Of a stretch of 64,000 nt of DNA, positions 42,995 to 51,595 are shown one piece after another; positions within the stretch are counted from its first letter, which is position 1, and each line of letters opens with the position of its first letter. This DNA comes from Candidatus Avedoeria danica. GTDB taxonomy: Bacteria; Chloroflexota; Anaerolineae; Epilineales; Epilineaceae. Made by a program: the position numbers and the translations under genes. The stretch spans positions 186,001 to 250,000 of the forward strand of contig JADJCV010000002.1 of NCBI GenBank assembly GCA_016703025.1, written 5' to 3'. The notes below the pieces were generated by a model. The model worked only from the letters and a program-made list of their open reading frames with translations. It was not told where the DNA came from and made no database searches.

Positions 42995-43207
42995 TCACGC
43001 CAGCTCGGGCATCGGGATCGGATCGGGCTGTGGGCGGCAGAGCTCGCACCACAGCACGTCGGCCACCACGATCGCCTGCGGGACGCCGTCCTTGCTCGGG
43101 TAGACGGACAGGATATAGGGCATCTCGCGGTGGTGCGCCCGGCACACCCCGCGGCCGCAGAAGCGGCAAACACCAAACGCCTCGGTCGTGCAGCTGTTGC
43201 ATTGCAT
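42995..43207 (-). CDS. small zinc-finger (B-box-like) protein
   Basis: A 70-residue protein starting MQCNSCTTEAFGVC. Metal ligands are arranged C-x2-C, C-x2-C-x4-C-x2-H-H, and C-x2-C near the end, which is enough for two zinc sites in a B-box or treble-clef arrangement. The middle 'YILSVYPSKDGVPQAIVVAD' is beta. It lies 22 bp after the ParA gene. Function is unknown; small zinc proteins in such clusters are usually protein-interaction modules. Confidence 0.72.
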   Translation of the reverse strand: MQCNSCTTEAFGVCRFCGRGVCRAHHREMPYILSVYPSKDGVPQAIVVADVLWCELCRPQPDPIPMPELA

Positions 43208-43229
43208 GCGCAGACTCCCCAGATTGGCA

Positions 43230-43979
43230 CTACGACGCCAGGACCCGCTCCGCAATCCGCTTGAGCGTTCCCGTCAACGGATGATCCGGATGCCGCAACA
43301 CGAACACCCCCTCGCTGGCCAGCGCCATCAGCTCGTCCGAGTGCGGCAGCACACCCACCACATCCGCGCCGTACGTCTCCGCCACGCGGTCGCGCACGGA
43401 TGCGAAGTCGAACGTCGACGGCGCCTTGTTCACCAGCATCTGCAGGCGCGGCACCCCGAGCCGGCGGGCGACCTCGACCGTGACGGCGGTGCCGAGGTAG
43501 TCCTGCTGGTCCGGGCGCATGACCAGCAGCAGCGTATCGCTGACCGCCATCGACAGCAGCGTCTCCTCGTTCAGCCCGGGGTGGGTGTCCACGAACAGGA
43601 CATCCAGGTTCAGGTGCGCGATGAGCTCGCGGAAGCCGTCCGTCAGGCGCTCGACGTCGTAGCCCTCGCGCAGGATCCGGGCGATGTCCTCCGTGTTCAG
43701 GCTGGCCGGGACGACGTGGAGCGTCCGGTTGTCCGGCAGCGACACGGGATACGCGATCGAATCGACGCCGCAGCGCCCCCACAGGTAATCGTTGAGCGCC
43801 GTCGTCACCGTCGGCGGGCCGAGGCCGAAGAGAACGTGCACACCGGGCGAGCTGATGTCCGTGTCCACCAGCCCGACCTTGCGGCCGGAAGCCGCGGCGA
43901 GGACGGCCAGGTTGGCCGTCAGGTTGGACTTGCCGGTCCCGCCGCGGAACGAGTGTACGGAGACGATCGAGGCCATCAT
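43230..43979 (-). CDS. ParA/MinD-family ATPase
   Basis: A 249-residue deviant-Walker ATPase. The N-terminus 'SVHSFRGGTGKSNLTANLAV' contains K-G/R-G-G-x-G-K-S/T with the signature region 'RGGTGKSN' at residues 11-18. Walker A' 'VDTDISSPGVHVLF' and Walker B 'LDVLFVDTHPG' follow. It is most like MinD/CpsD-type proteins that act at membranes rather than chromosome-partition ParA: no parB or parS is seen. ATG 43979 overlaps the prsW stop (ATGA), so it is translated together with the protease. Confidence 0.87.
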   Translation of the reverse strand: MMASIVSVHSFRGGTGKSNLTANLAVLAAASGRKVGLVDTDISSPGVHVLFGLGPPTVTTALNDYLWGRCGVDSIAYPVSLPDNRTLHVVPASLNTEDIARILREGYDVERLTDGFRELIAHLNLDVLFVDTHPGLNEETLLSMAVSDTLLLVMRPDQQDYLGTAVTVEVARRLGVPRLQMLVNKAPSTFDFASVRDRVAETYGADVVGVLPHSDELMALASEGVFVLRHPDHPLTGTLKRIAERVLAS

Positions 43980-45115
43980 GGGTCCTTTGGGGGTGCGGTC
44001 CGTGTCGCCAGCCGACTCCAAACATCGTCGCTTCTCGGCCGCGCGTCCAGCGCCGATGCGTCGAGCAGCTGCGCGCCGAGGCGGTCCCACAGCGGGGTGT
44101 TGCCGGACGGCAGGATGGAGCGGACGTAGGTCATGCAGTAGACGCCGACGGCGCGGCGCAACCGGTCGTGCTCCGCTTGCAGCGCGGCGATGTCGGCTTC
44201 GATCTCGGCGCGCTGCGCCGGCTCCGCCGTGCGCTGCGCCAGCTGGTGCTTGAGGCCCAAGCGGGCCTGCGAGCGCAACAGCGCCTCGACGGCCTGCCGC
44301 TTCGCCTCGCCGAAGTGGACCGTGACCGGAGCGAGCACCTTGTCCAGATCGCGCATCCGGTCCACGGCCCGCGCCTCGTGCGGCGAGACGCCGATGCCGA
44401 TGTCGAGCGAGTCCGCGATCCAGCGGCGCTCGACCCGCAGCCCGAGGAGCATGACGCACGCGATCGCGCCGACGCCGCCGGTGCCGATGACGATCGCGGC
44501 CAGGAGGACGACGGAGCCGAACGATGTCGACGTCACGACGCGGTTGAAGCCCATGTGGAGCGCGATCGCCAGCCCCCAGCCGGCCAGCAGGGCGACGTAG
44601 CGCCGCCACGAGCGCTCGAAGCGGAAGCGCCCGATGACGATACCGACGAGCGCGCTGGCCGTGCCGTGGACGAGCGATGTCGAGAACGCGCGGTTCACGC
44701 TGAGCGCCAGGCTGTCGCCGAGGCCGGCGCGCAGCGCGTAGAAGACGTTCTCCACCATCGCGAACGCCGTCCCGCCGGCGAAGCCGCAGATCGCGCCGTC
44801 CACGAAGTACGTGAAGTCCCGCCGCCGGACGACGATCCAGACGCCGAGCGACTTGGCGACCTCCTCGACGACCGGCGCGACGATCGTCTTGATCGCCAGC
44901 ATCGTTGCCGCCACCGAGAGCCCGAGCTGCAGCATGAGCGCGTCGCGGACGCCATTGTTGATGACGTACGCCGCCGGAAACGCCAGGAACCCGACCGCGG
45001 CGCACGTGAGGACATTGCGCAGGCTGTGCGAGGCGTAGAGGTCGAGCTTGCGCACCGCCGCCAGGAAGGCGAGCGGCACGCCGATCGATACGCACAGGAC
45101 GGCGGCTACGGTCAT
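43976..45115 (-). CDS. PrsW family intramembrane metalloprotease
   Basis: A 379-residue membrane protein with about eight TM helices up to residue 235. Active-site motifs of the PrsW/CAAX-protease-like superfamily are 'VEEVAKSLG' (EE near 82), 'GGTAFAMVENVFYAL' (E near 120), 'LVHGTASALVG' (H near 148) and 'ALHMGFNRV' (H near 185). PrsW proteases clip membrane anti-sigma factors; the substrate here is unknown. A C-terminal cytoplasmic helical region (about 250-379) is extra to the family core. It is the first gene of an overlapping cluster with ParA, a zinc protein, a winged helix and a cNMP sensor. Confidence 0.88.
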   Translation of the reverse strand: MTVAAVLCVSIGVPLAFLAAVRKLDLYASHSLRNVLTCAAVGFLAFPAAYVINNGVRDALMLQLGLSVAATMLAIKTIVAPVVEEVAKSLGVWIVVRRRDFTYFVDGAICGFAGGTAFAMVENVFYALRAGLGDSLALSVNRAFSTSLVHGTASALVGIVIGRFRFERSWRRYVALLAGWGLAIALHMGFNRVVTSTSFGSVVLLAAIVIGTGGVGAIACVMLLGLRVERRWIADSLDIGIGVSPHEARAVDRMRDLDKVLAPVTVHFGEAKRQAVEALLRSQARLGLKHQLAQRTAEPAQRAEIEADIAALQAEHDRLRRAVGVYCMTYVRSILPSGNTPLWDRLGAQLLDASALDARPRSDDVWSRLATRTAPPKDP

Positions 45116-45155
45116 CGTGGGATGGGTCCTATCGACCGATTCGACGGAAATGCGA

Positions 45156-45200
45156 CGGAAGCGGGTACGCGCATCAAACGGAAGCGGGTGCGCGCATCAA
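45156..45200. repeat. two tandem 23-bp repeats
   Basis: CGGAAGCGGGTACGCGCATCAA (45156) recurs at 45179 with one change (A to G). They lie in the gap between prsW and the lipoprotein gene, 40 bp upstream of the prsW start, so they could also be regulatory. Confidence 0.75.
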
Positions 45201-45218
45201 TCGGGGCGGCAAGGAAAG

Positions 45219-45267
45219 CGACGAACGGCCAGTGCTCGACGAACGGCCAGTGCTCGACGAACGGCCA
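45219..45267. repeat. 18-bp tandem repeat, 2.7 copies
   Basis: CGACGAACGGCCAGTGCT starts at 45219, 45237 and (partial) 45255. The last copy runs into the following terminator stem. There is no coding frame through it. Confidence 0.8.
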
Positions 45268-45304
45268 AGGGGGCATCGGTGCTGTCCGATGCCCCCTTGG
45301 CCGT
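45261..45304 (-). terminator. 19-bp hairpin terminator of the lipoprotein gene
   Basis: ACGGCCAAGGGGGCATCGG and its perfect complement flank a 6-nt loop (TGCTGT). It lies 45 bp after the stop of the minus-strand lipoprotein gene at 45349. The stem is unusually long and stable; there is no clear U-tract. Confidence 0.8.
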
Positions 45305-45348
45305 CACTCCGACCGGTACCGGGTACCGGCTGCTTCGGTCCTTGGACC

Positions 45349-46440
45349 TTACGGCTGTGCCGCGTTCGCGATCTCGTCGAGGAGGTCGGCGACCGCCACC
45401 GCGTCGACCGACTTGCCGTCCAGAAGATCCGTCAGCGTGCCGCTGTTGATGAGCGTCGTGTCGCCCGCGAAGCCCTCGACGGCGGCGGCGACGTCGTCTC
45501 CGAGCATCCCCTTGACGCCGGCCCACTCGACCGTCATCCCGACGCCCTGGCGGAGGCCTTCGGCCGCCTTCTGCAGGGCCACGGCGTCCACTGCCGCCGG
45601 CTCGGAGCCGGGCTTGGCCGGGTCGCCGCCGGCGTCACCCTTGACGACCTCGTCGATCAGCGCGGCCGCGGCCGCCGCGTCCACCGGCTCGCCCGCCGCC
45701 AGCTTGGTGGCCGTCTCGGCCACCGCCGGATCGGCCGGCGCCGCGTCGGCGATGTCCTGCGTGATCTGCTGCGTCACGGCGTTGCCCGTCTCCGGGTCGA
45801 TCTTCACGATCAGGTTGCCGATCTCCACCATATCCACCGGCGTGCCGGCCTTGGCGTTCAGATCCTCGACGAGCTGGTCGATCGTGGCGTCGAACGCGCC
45901 TGCAACCGGCGCCGCGTCGTCACCGCCGGCGCTCGGACCGAGCGACTCCTCGACGATCGGCAGCACGTCCTTGGCCTGCGGGAAGCTGGCCGCGTAGATC
46001 TGCTGCGCCACCTGCTGCGGCGAGCGTTCCTTGTAAAGGAGCATGCCAACGGCACTCTTGCAGTCGGCTTCGGTCGGGCAGAGCGTCAACAGGTGGGCCT
46101 CGAACTTGGCGACATCGGCCTGGCAGTCCGCGGATGCCCGGCAGGCGTCCTTCATGTCGGCCAGATCGACGCGGCGGGTCGGCGCGAGGCTCTGAACGTA
46201 GCCGAGCAGGGTCGCCTCACCCGCGCCGCCCGAGGGGGCGACACCGGGTGCCGGCTTGGAATCGCCGGGCTTCTCGGCGGGCGGGTTCACCGGTGCGACA
46301 GGCGGGTTGCCCGGTTCAACCGGCTTGCTGGGATCCTCGACGGCCGAGCCGGAGAGGTTGCCCCCGTCGCTGCCGCATGCGGCGAGCAGCGTCGGGGCCA
46401 GCGCGAGCAGAGCAAGTGCGGTCGCCTTCTTCAAGAACAT
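45349..46440 (-). CDS. Ala/Asp-rich lipoprotein of unknown function
   Basis: A 363-residue lipoprotein: MFLKKATALALLALAPTLLA then the lipobox L-A-A-C. GGAGGAG lies seven bases before ATG 46440. A Pro-rich spacer (about 35-70) is followed by an acidic, Ala-rich, helical domain. Four Cys near residues 95-125 ('DACRASADCQAD', 'TLCPTEADCKSA') probably form two disulfides. Later parts repeat short motifs such as 'DAVAVADLLDEI' and 'DAAAAAALIDEV'. I recognise no family. It is expected on the outer face of the cytoplasmic membrane, is monocistronic, and ends at a strong hairpin. Confidence 0.78.
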   Translation of the reverse strand: MFLKKATALALLALAPTLLAACGSDGGNLSGSAVEDPSKPVEPGNPPVAPVNPPAEKPGDSKPAPGVAPSGGAGEATLLGYVQSLAPTRRVDLADMKDACRASADCQADVAKFEAHLLTLCPTEADCKSAVGMLLYKERSPQQVAQQIYAASFPQAKDVLPIVEESLGPSAGGDDAAPVAGAFDATIDQLVEDLNAKAGTPVDMVEIGNLIVKIDPETGNAVTQQITQDIADAAPADPAVAETATKLAAGEPVDAAAAAALIDEVVKGDAGGDPAKPGSEPAAVDAVALQKAAEGLRQGVGMTVEWAGVKGMLGDDVAAAVEGFAGDTTLINSGTLTDLLDGKSVDAVAVADLLDEIANAAQP

Positions 46441-46665
46441 CGTCGTCTCCTCCATTGGTGTGCGCTTGTGAACTTCCCGACGACGCTTCACAAACCCGTC
46501 CTCCCAACCTGACTGCGGCTCGACTTCGTTTGTCTGGTGTCAGGTCGATGATGGCTGGGCGTTGCGTCGTTGTGAACAGTATTACAGTTGACTCGGCGCC
46601 ATGTTCCCGAAACGTCGCGGTCGCGGGATTCTCTCTGTCGTCACGATCTTCGTACGCCCTTTCGC

Positions 46666-47442
46666 CTACCGCCGCCGCATCGAAAGCAGCAGCAGGACGG
46701 CACCGGCCGCGCATGCGAGCGCCAGGACGATCCGCACGCCCTGTGCCGGCCCGACCGCCGCGCCAGCCAGCGGCCCGAGCACGCCCGGCGCCGCCATCAG
46801 CACGACGGCCACGGCCGCGAGCGCGCCGGCGAACGCCACCGTGCGCGGCGTGAAGGCCTGCCGCCACGACCAGCGCGGTCGCCCGACGTCCGCCGGCGCG
46901 GCGATGGCCGGCCGCGCCGCCGGCGCCTCGGCGGCGTCGAACGGCCCGAACGCCGCCCAGAGAACCCACTCGAACGGTGTCCCGCGGAGCTGGCGACCGA
47001 CGCTCGACCGGTCGGCCGGCGGCGCCGTCGCGGCGGGCAGCGGCAGCTCGAGCACGGCGCCCGCCGCCGAACCGCGCGGCATGACCGTCAGCGGCATCGT
47101 CACGGCCCGGACCTCCATTTCGGCCGGCAGCTCGACGCCGGCGCCGGACAGGACCGACCGGGGGTCGGCGCGCAGTCCGGCGCGCAGACTCGGATCGCGC
47201 CAGGCATCGACGACGGTGCGCGCGATGACGCCCAGCGCCGGCGGCGGGATGGCGGGCAGGTCGAGGACCGGCGCAGCGATCGTGCCGTCCCCGGTGCGAT
47301 CCGAGCGAAGGAGCCGATGCCAGCGCTGCCAGCGCACGCCATCGGGGCCTGCGCTGGAGAGCTGCGACAGGTTCGCCGGGGTCGGATCATCGACCCAGCG
47401 ATCCAATTCACTATCCAGCGGGTCATCGTGGCGATTCGACAT
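46666..47442 (-). CDS. membrane protein with an NHLP-leader-like segment
   Basis: A 258-residue protein. Residues about 78-118 ('VVDAWRDPSLRAGLRADPRS', 'LSGAGVELPAEMEVRAVTMP') match the nitrile-hydratase-type leader (NHLP) pattern 'DPAFRARLLADPxAALxExG-ELPxGxEVxVVE'. In RiPP precursors this segment is followed by a short core; here ~130 residues with two C-terminal TM helices (about 200-222, 234-254) follow instead. No cyclodehydratase or other NHLP-linked enzyme is adjacent. It may be a NHLP-fold protein repurposed for membrane signalling. It is divergent from the pectinacetylesterase-like gene. Confidence 0.7.
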   Translation of the reverse strand: MSNRHDDPLDSELDRWVDDPTPANLSQLSSAGPDGVRWQRWHRLLRSDRTGDGTIAAPVLDLPAIPPPALGVIARTVVDAWRDPSLRAGLRADPRSVLSGAGVELPAEMEVRAVTMPLTVMPRGSAAGAVLELPLPAATAPPADRSSVGRQLRGTPFEWVLWAAFGPFDAAEAPAARPAIAAPADVGRPRWSWRQAFTPRTVAFAGALAAVAVVLMAAPGVLGPLAGAAVGPAQGVRIVLALACAAGAVLLLLSMRRR

Positions 47443-47639
47443 GCCGTCTCCGGAACGGGATGATGCATGAGGTTGGGACGATCGGGCTCACCTGTTCATA
47501 CCCGCGACGGGCCGGATTGTTTCCGACGGCCGGGACAAACCGTGCCGACAAACCCATGCGCGCGACCATCCGATCCCGCGCGTGTTGTACCATCACGAGG
47601 CGCCGCCACGGGCGAACGGGACCCAAGACGAGGTGAGGA

Positions 47640-49007
47640 ATGGCCGTGCAAGCCGTGCATCAGGTTGTCGGCGGACGTCGGGGTCGGCGACCGAGCCGCG
47701 CGCGGTGGATCGCGCCCGCCGTGCTCACGCTGGCCGTGCTGGCCGGCGGCGGCCCGGCGCCGGCCGCCGCCCAACAGCCGGTCGTGACGACGGCGCGCAT
47801 CCAGCTGCCGTTCGTCGCCCGCCTCGTCGGCCCGTCCGACCTCGTGCCCGCGCCGACCGCGCCGGCCCGTGGCGCGACGCAGACCCCATCGACGGCCGTC
47901 GCGACGACGCCGTCCGCAACGCAGCGCCCGACGGAGGCGTTCCCGACCGCCACGGCGACGCCGGACGGCGCATCGCCCGGCCTGCCGCTGTCCGTGGCCG
48001 ACGCCGACATGGAGCGCTGGGTGTTCGCGCCGTTCCCGGACGCGGTGTGCGGGCGCGGGACGCCGACGGGGCTCGGGCTGAACATCACGGACCAAAGCCA
48101 GGACGTGATGATCTACTTCGAGGGCGGCGGCGCGTGCTGGGACCCGCTTTCGTGTCTCTTTCTCCAAACCGCGGCCAACCTCGACGGCGTGACGAAGGAG
48201 AAGTTCGAGGCCGCGGTGGCCCAGGGCATCCTCGGCCGCGGCATCTTCGACCGCGCCGACCCGCGCAACCCGCTCCGGACGATGAGCTGGGTGTACGTGC
48301 CCTATTGCACCGGCGACGCCCACCTGGGCGACCGCGCGGCCACCTACCAGGGACAGACGATCCGCCACGTCGGCTGGCGCAACGTCGACGCCTATCTCCG
48401 CCGCATCGTGCCGACGTTCCGCGATGCGGAGCGCGTCGTCGTCACCGGCTTCAGCGCCGGCGGGCTCGGCAGCACCGGCAACCTCTGGCACGTCGCCGAG
48501 GCTTTTAAGGCCGTCGACGGCCCGGCGCCCGTGCTGATCGACGATGCCGGGCCGATCCTCCGCCCGGCCCACCTCACCGCGGCGGCGCAGACCAAGCTCC
48601 GCGACGCCTGGGGCCTCGGCGGGACGATCGAGCAGAGCTGCCCGGAATGCAGGCCGGCCACGGGCTACCACGAGGCGTACGCCTTCCTGGCCCGCAACGT
48701 GCCGGGCTTCCGCGGCTCGCTCCTCAGCAGCTACGAGGACAACACGATGCGCGCCTTCTTCGGCCTGCTGAACGGCGCGACGGTCGACGGCCCGGCGATG
48801 CGCCGTGGGCTGAACGACCTGGCGGACTGGACGGAAAGCTGGGACGCCGCGGCCATTCCGGGCCGCTTCCGTGTCTTCTACTATGGCGGCGAGCGCCACG
48901 GCGCGCTCACCGTCGCCCCGCTCGGCGCGACGCCGGGGCTGGTTGAGTTCCTGAACGCCCAGCTCGCCGACGGCCCCGGGTGGGACAGCGTGCGACCCGC
49001 CGACTGA
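47640..49007 (+). CDS. secreted pectinacetylesterase/Notum-like hydrolase
   Basis: A 455-residue exported alpha/beta hydrolase. The signal peptide ends near residue 44. A short segment 'RIQLPFVARL' and a Thr/Pro/Ala linker (about 70-115) precede the catalytic domain. Oxyanion region 'VMIYFEGGGACWDPLSC' (~155-170), nucleophile Ser in 'VVTGFSAGGLGSTGNL' (~271), Asp in 'LIDDAGPIL' (~302) and His in 'GGERHGALT' (~420) form the PAE triad. Several Cys fit family disulfides. Plant and bacterial members remove acetyl from pectin; Notum removes lipid from Wnt. The real substrate here is unknown. Confidence 0.87.
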   Translation: MAVQAVHQVVGGRRGRRPSRARWIAPAVLTLAVLAGGGPAPAAAQQPVVTTARIQLPFVARLVGPSDLVPAPTAPARGATQTPSTAVATTPSATQRPTEAFPTATATPDGASPGLPLSVADADMERWVFAPFPDAVCGRGTPTGLGLNITDQSQDVMIYFEGGGACWDPLSCLFLQTAANLDGVTKEKFEAAVAQGILGRGIFDRADPRNPLRTMSWVYVPYCTGDAHLGDRAATYQGQTIRHVGWRNVDAYLRRIVPTFRDAERVVVTGFSAGGLGSTGNLWHVAEAFKAVDGPAPVLIDDAGPILRPAHLTAAAQTKLRDAWGLGGTIEQSCPECRPATGYHEAYAFLARNVPGFRGSLLSSYEDNTMRAFFGLLNGATVDGPAMRRGLNDLADWTESWDAAAIPGRFRVFYYGGERHGALTVAPLGATPGLVEFLNAQLADGPGWDSVRPAD

Positions 49008-49153
49008 CGACGTCACCCCAGATGCGGTGGCGGCGGAGCGTCATCGACCGGCGGTCGCGCCCCATCGGCCCGCCGTAACGCCCCATCCCATCGCGGCAAC
49101 GCCCCACCCGGGCGGCGGAACGATCGGATGGATCGGGGATCGGCGCGCGCTTA

Positions 49154-49175
49154 CGCTTGACGTGTTGGTCAAGCG
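49154..49175. promoter_or_regulatory. inverted repeat upstream of the CRTAC1-like gene
   Basis: CGCTTGAC and GTCAAGCG form a perfect 8-bp inverted repeat around GTGTTG, 32 bp upstream of ATG 49208. Placement and symmetry suit an operator; a TTGACG -35-like hexamer lies in its left arm. Confidence 0.4.
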
Positions 49176-49207
49176 GGCATGCGCGCTCCCCGATGAGGAT
49201 CCGATCC

Positions 49208-51595
49208 ATGAACCGATTCCGTCACGCCGCGCTGATGGCGTTCGTCAGCGTGGCTGCGTGAAGCGTCAGCGCCTGCCGGGCGCCGGGCGCCGATCCGAAC
49301 ACCGGCCGCGGCGCGCCGGGCGAGGTCCCGCCAGCCCAGGCCGCGCACGGTCCGGCGGACGCCGCGCACGGCGCACATCACGGCGCCGATCCCGCCGGCC
49401 CGCCCGTCCCGGCGTCGGGCGATCTGCCGCAGTACCCAAGCAACGTGGCGATGGCCGCCCGGCTGGCGCAGATCACGCTCGACATCCCGCCCGACCCGCG
49501 CGGCTTCGAGAGCGCCAAGCTCCTCGACGCGCTGCTGGCCGGCGGCGTTCCGGCCGATCCGCAGCAGCAGGCGGTTTTCGGCTTCCAGATCGCCGTCGCT
49601 CAGCTGAACAGCGGCCGGCTCGAGGAGGCGGCGGCATCGTTCCAGCGGCTGCAGAGCGCGCTGCGACAGACCGAGAACCTGAGCGACTCGGCGAACCTGC
49701 GCCAGATCACTTCGCTGTTGGCCGTCACGTGGCTGCGTTCGGCCGAGACCCGGAACTGCGCCCTGAACCACAATGCCGATTCCTGCATCCTGCCGATCAA
49801 GGACGGCGGCGTGCACAAGGACACGGAGGCGGTCGACCGGGCGATTCCTGAGCTGACGGCGCTCGTCCGATCGGACCCGGACGACCTGACCAGCCGCTGG
49901 CTGCTGAACGTTGCCCACATGGCGCGCGGCACGTGGCCGGACGGAATCGACGAGCGCCACCGGATCGACCCGAGCGTCTTCGAGGCGGAGGACGACATCG
50001 GCCGCTTCGTCGACATCGCGCCGGCGCTCGGGTTCGACGTGGCCGGCCGGGCCGGCGGCGTCGTCGTCGACGACTTCACGGGCGACGGGAACCTCGACGT
50101 GCTGTCGTCCGGCTGGGGGCCCGAGGAGGGGCTGCACTTCTTCGTAAGCGGCGGCGACGGCACGTTCGAGGACCGCGCTGCGGCGGCAGGTCTGACCGGG
50201 ATCAACGGCGGGCTGAACATGGTGCAGGCGGACTACGACGGTGACGGCTGGCTGGATGTCCTCGTGCTCCGCGGGGCGTGGCGCCGCGGGCAGACGATCT
50301 TTCCGAACTCACTCCTGCGCAACCGCGGCGACGGGACGTTCGAGGACGTGACCGAGGCGGCCGGGATGCTGAGCTACCACCCGACGCAGACCGGCGCCTG
50401 GTCGGACTTCGACGGCGACGGGGACCTCGACCTCTTCGTGGGCAACGAGACGACGGGTGACGGCAACGCCCACCCGAACGAGCTCTGGCGGAACGACGGC
50501 GACGGCACGTTCACGGACATCGCGCGCCAAACGGGCCTCGACATCGGCGGCTTCACCAAGGCGGCCGTGTGGGGCGACTACGACAACGATGGGCGGCCCG
50601 ATCTCTTCCTCAGCCACCTCGGCGCGCCGAACGCGCTGTTCCACAACGACGGCCCGGGCGAGGACGGCGGCTGGCGGTTCAGCAACCGGACCACGATCGC
50701 CGGCGTCGCCGAGCCGATCATCAGCTTCCCGGCTTGGTGGTGGGATTACGACAACGACGGTTGGCTCGACCTCCTGGTCAGCGGCTACGGTTCGACCGAC
50801 CCGCTGGCCGCCGCGAGCCCGATGGCCGACATCGTGGCGGACTACCTCGGCCAGCCCAACGGCGGCGAGCGCCTGAGGCTCTACCACAACAACGGGGATG
50901 GGACGTTCGAGAACGTCGCCCCGAAGGCCGGCGTCGACGGCGTCTTCATGACGATGGGCTCGAACCACGGCGACCTCGACAACGACGGCTGGGACGACTT
51001 CTACCTGGGCACGGGCAACCCCGACTTCCGCACGCTCGACCCGAGCCGGATGTTCCGGAACGCCGGCGACGGCACGTTCCGCGACATCACGACGTCCGGC
51101 GGCTTCGGCAACCTCCAGAAGGGGCACGGGATCGCGTTCGCCGACCTCGACAACGACGGCGACCAAGACGTGTACGCCGATTACGGCGGGGCGTACGAGG
51201 CGGACTGGTACCCGAACGCGCTCTACGAGAACCCCGGCCACGGCAACCACTGGGTCACGCTCCGGCTGCGTGGCCGCGGCGCGAACCCGTCCGCCATCGG
51301 CGCGCGCGTCGCGGTGCGCGTGGCGACGCCGCGGGGATCGCGGACGCTGCACCGGCTCGTGGGATCCGGCGGCAGCTTCGGCGCGAACAGCCTGCAGGTC
51401 GAGCTCGGGCTCGGCGACGCGACGGCCGTCGAAGCCGTGGCCGTGATCTGGCCGGGCGGCGAGGCCGAGGCCTTCACCGGGATCGGGATCGATTCCGTCT
51501 GGACGCTGACGGCCGGAGCGCCGGCTGCCCGTCCGGTCGCTCAGGCGGCGTTCAAGCTGGGCGGGGCTGGGCCTGCGGTGCGGGCGGGTCGGTAG
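49208..51595 (+). CDS. CRTAC1-like FG-GAP/ASPIC lipoprotein, in-frame TGA at codon 18
   Basis: From ATG 49208 the frame reads MNRFRHAALMAFVSVAA, stop (TGA 49259-49261), SVSAC: a lipoprotein signal and lipobox broken by one codon that TGG would repair. The frame is then open to 51595. Residues ~80-230 are helical. The rest is FG-GAP/VCBS propeller repeats with Ca-binding loops ('DYDGDGWLDVLVL', 'DFDGDGDLDLFVG', 'DYDNDGRPDLFLS', 'DLDNDGDQDVYAD'), closing with an ASPIC/UnbV domain ('NHWVTLRLRGRGANPSAIGA'). GTG 49445 could give an unexported product. Such proteins are surface or extracellular and of unknown role. Confidence 0.82.

Noticed and set aside
43230..43979. ParA-family gene as a chromosome or plasmid partition parA
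   Set aside because: There is no parB and no parS-like repeat, and its partner is PrsW; a membrane-linked MinD/CpsD-type role fits better.
45219..45267. 18-bp repeats as a CRISPR array
   Set aside because: The units are directly adjacent with no variable spacers, and there are no cas genes. No CRISPR array was seen in the window.
46666..47442. NHLP-containing gene as a true RiPP precursor
   Set aside because: The leader-like segment is internal and followed by ~140 residues with two TM helices, and no cyclodehydratase, LanM or radical SAM gene is adjacent.
49259..49261. TGA in the CRTAC1-like gene as a selenocysteine codon
   Set aside because: It sits in a signal peptide, and no SECIS-like hairpin is evident just downstream; TGG to TGA is simpler.
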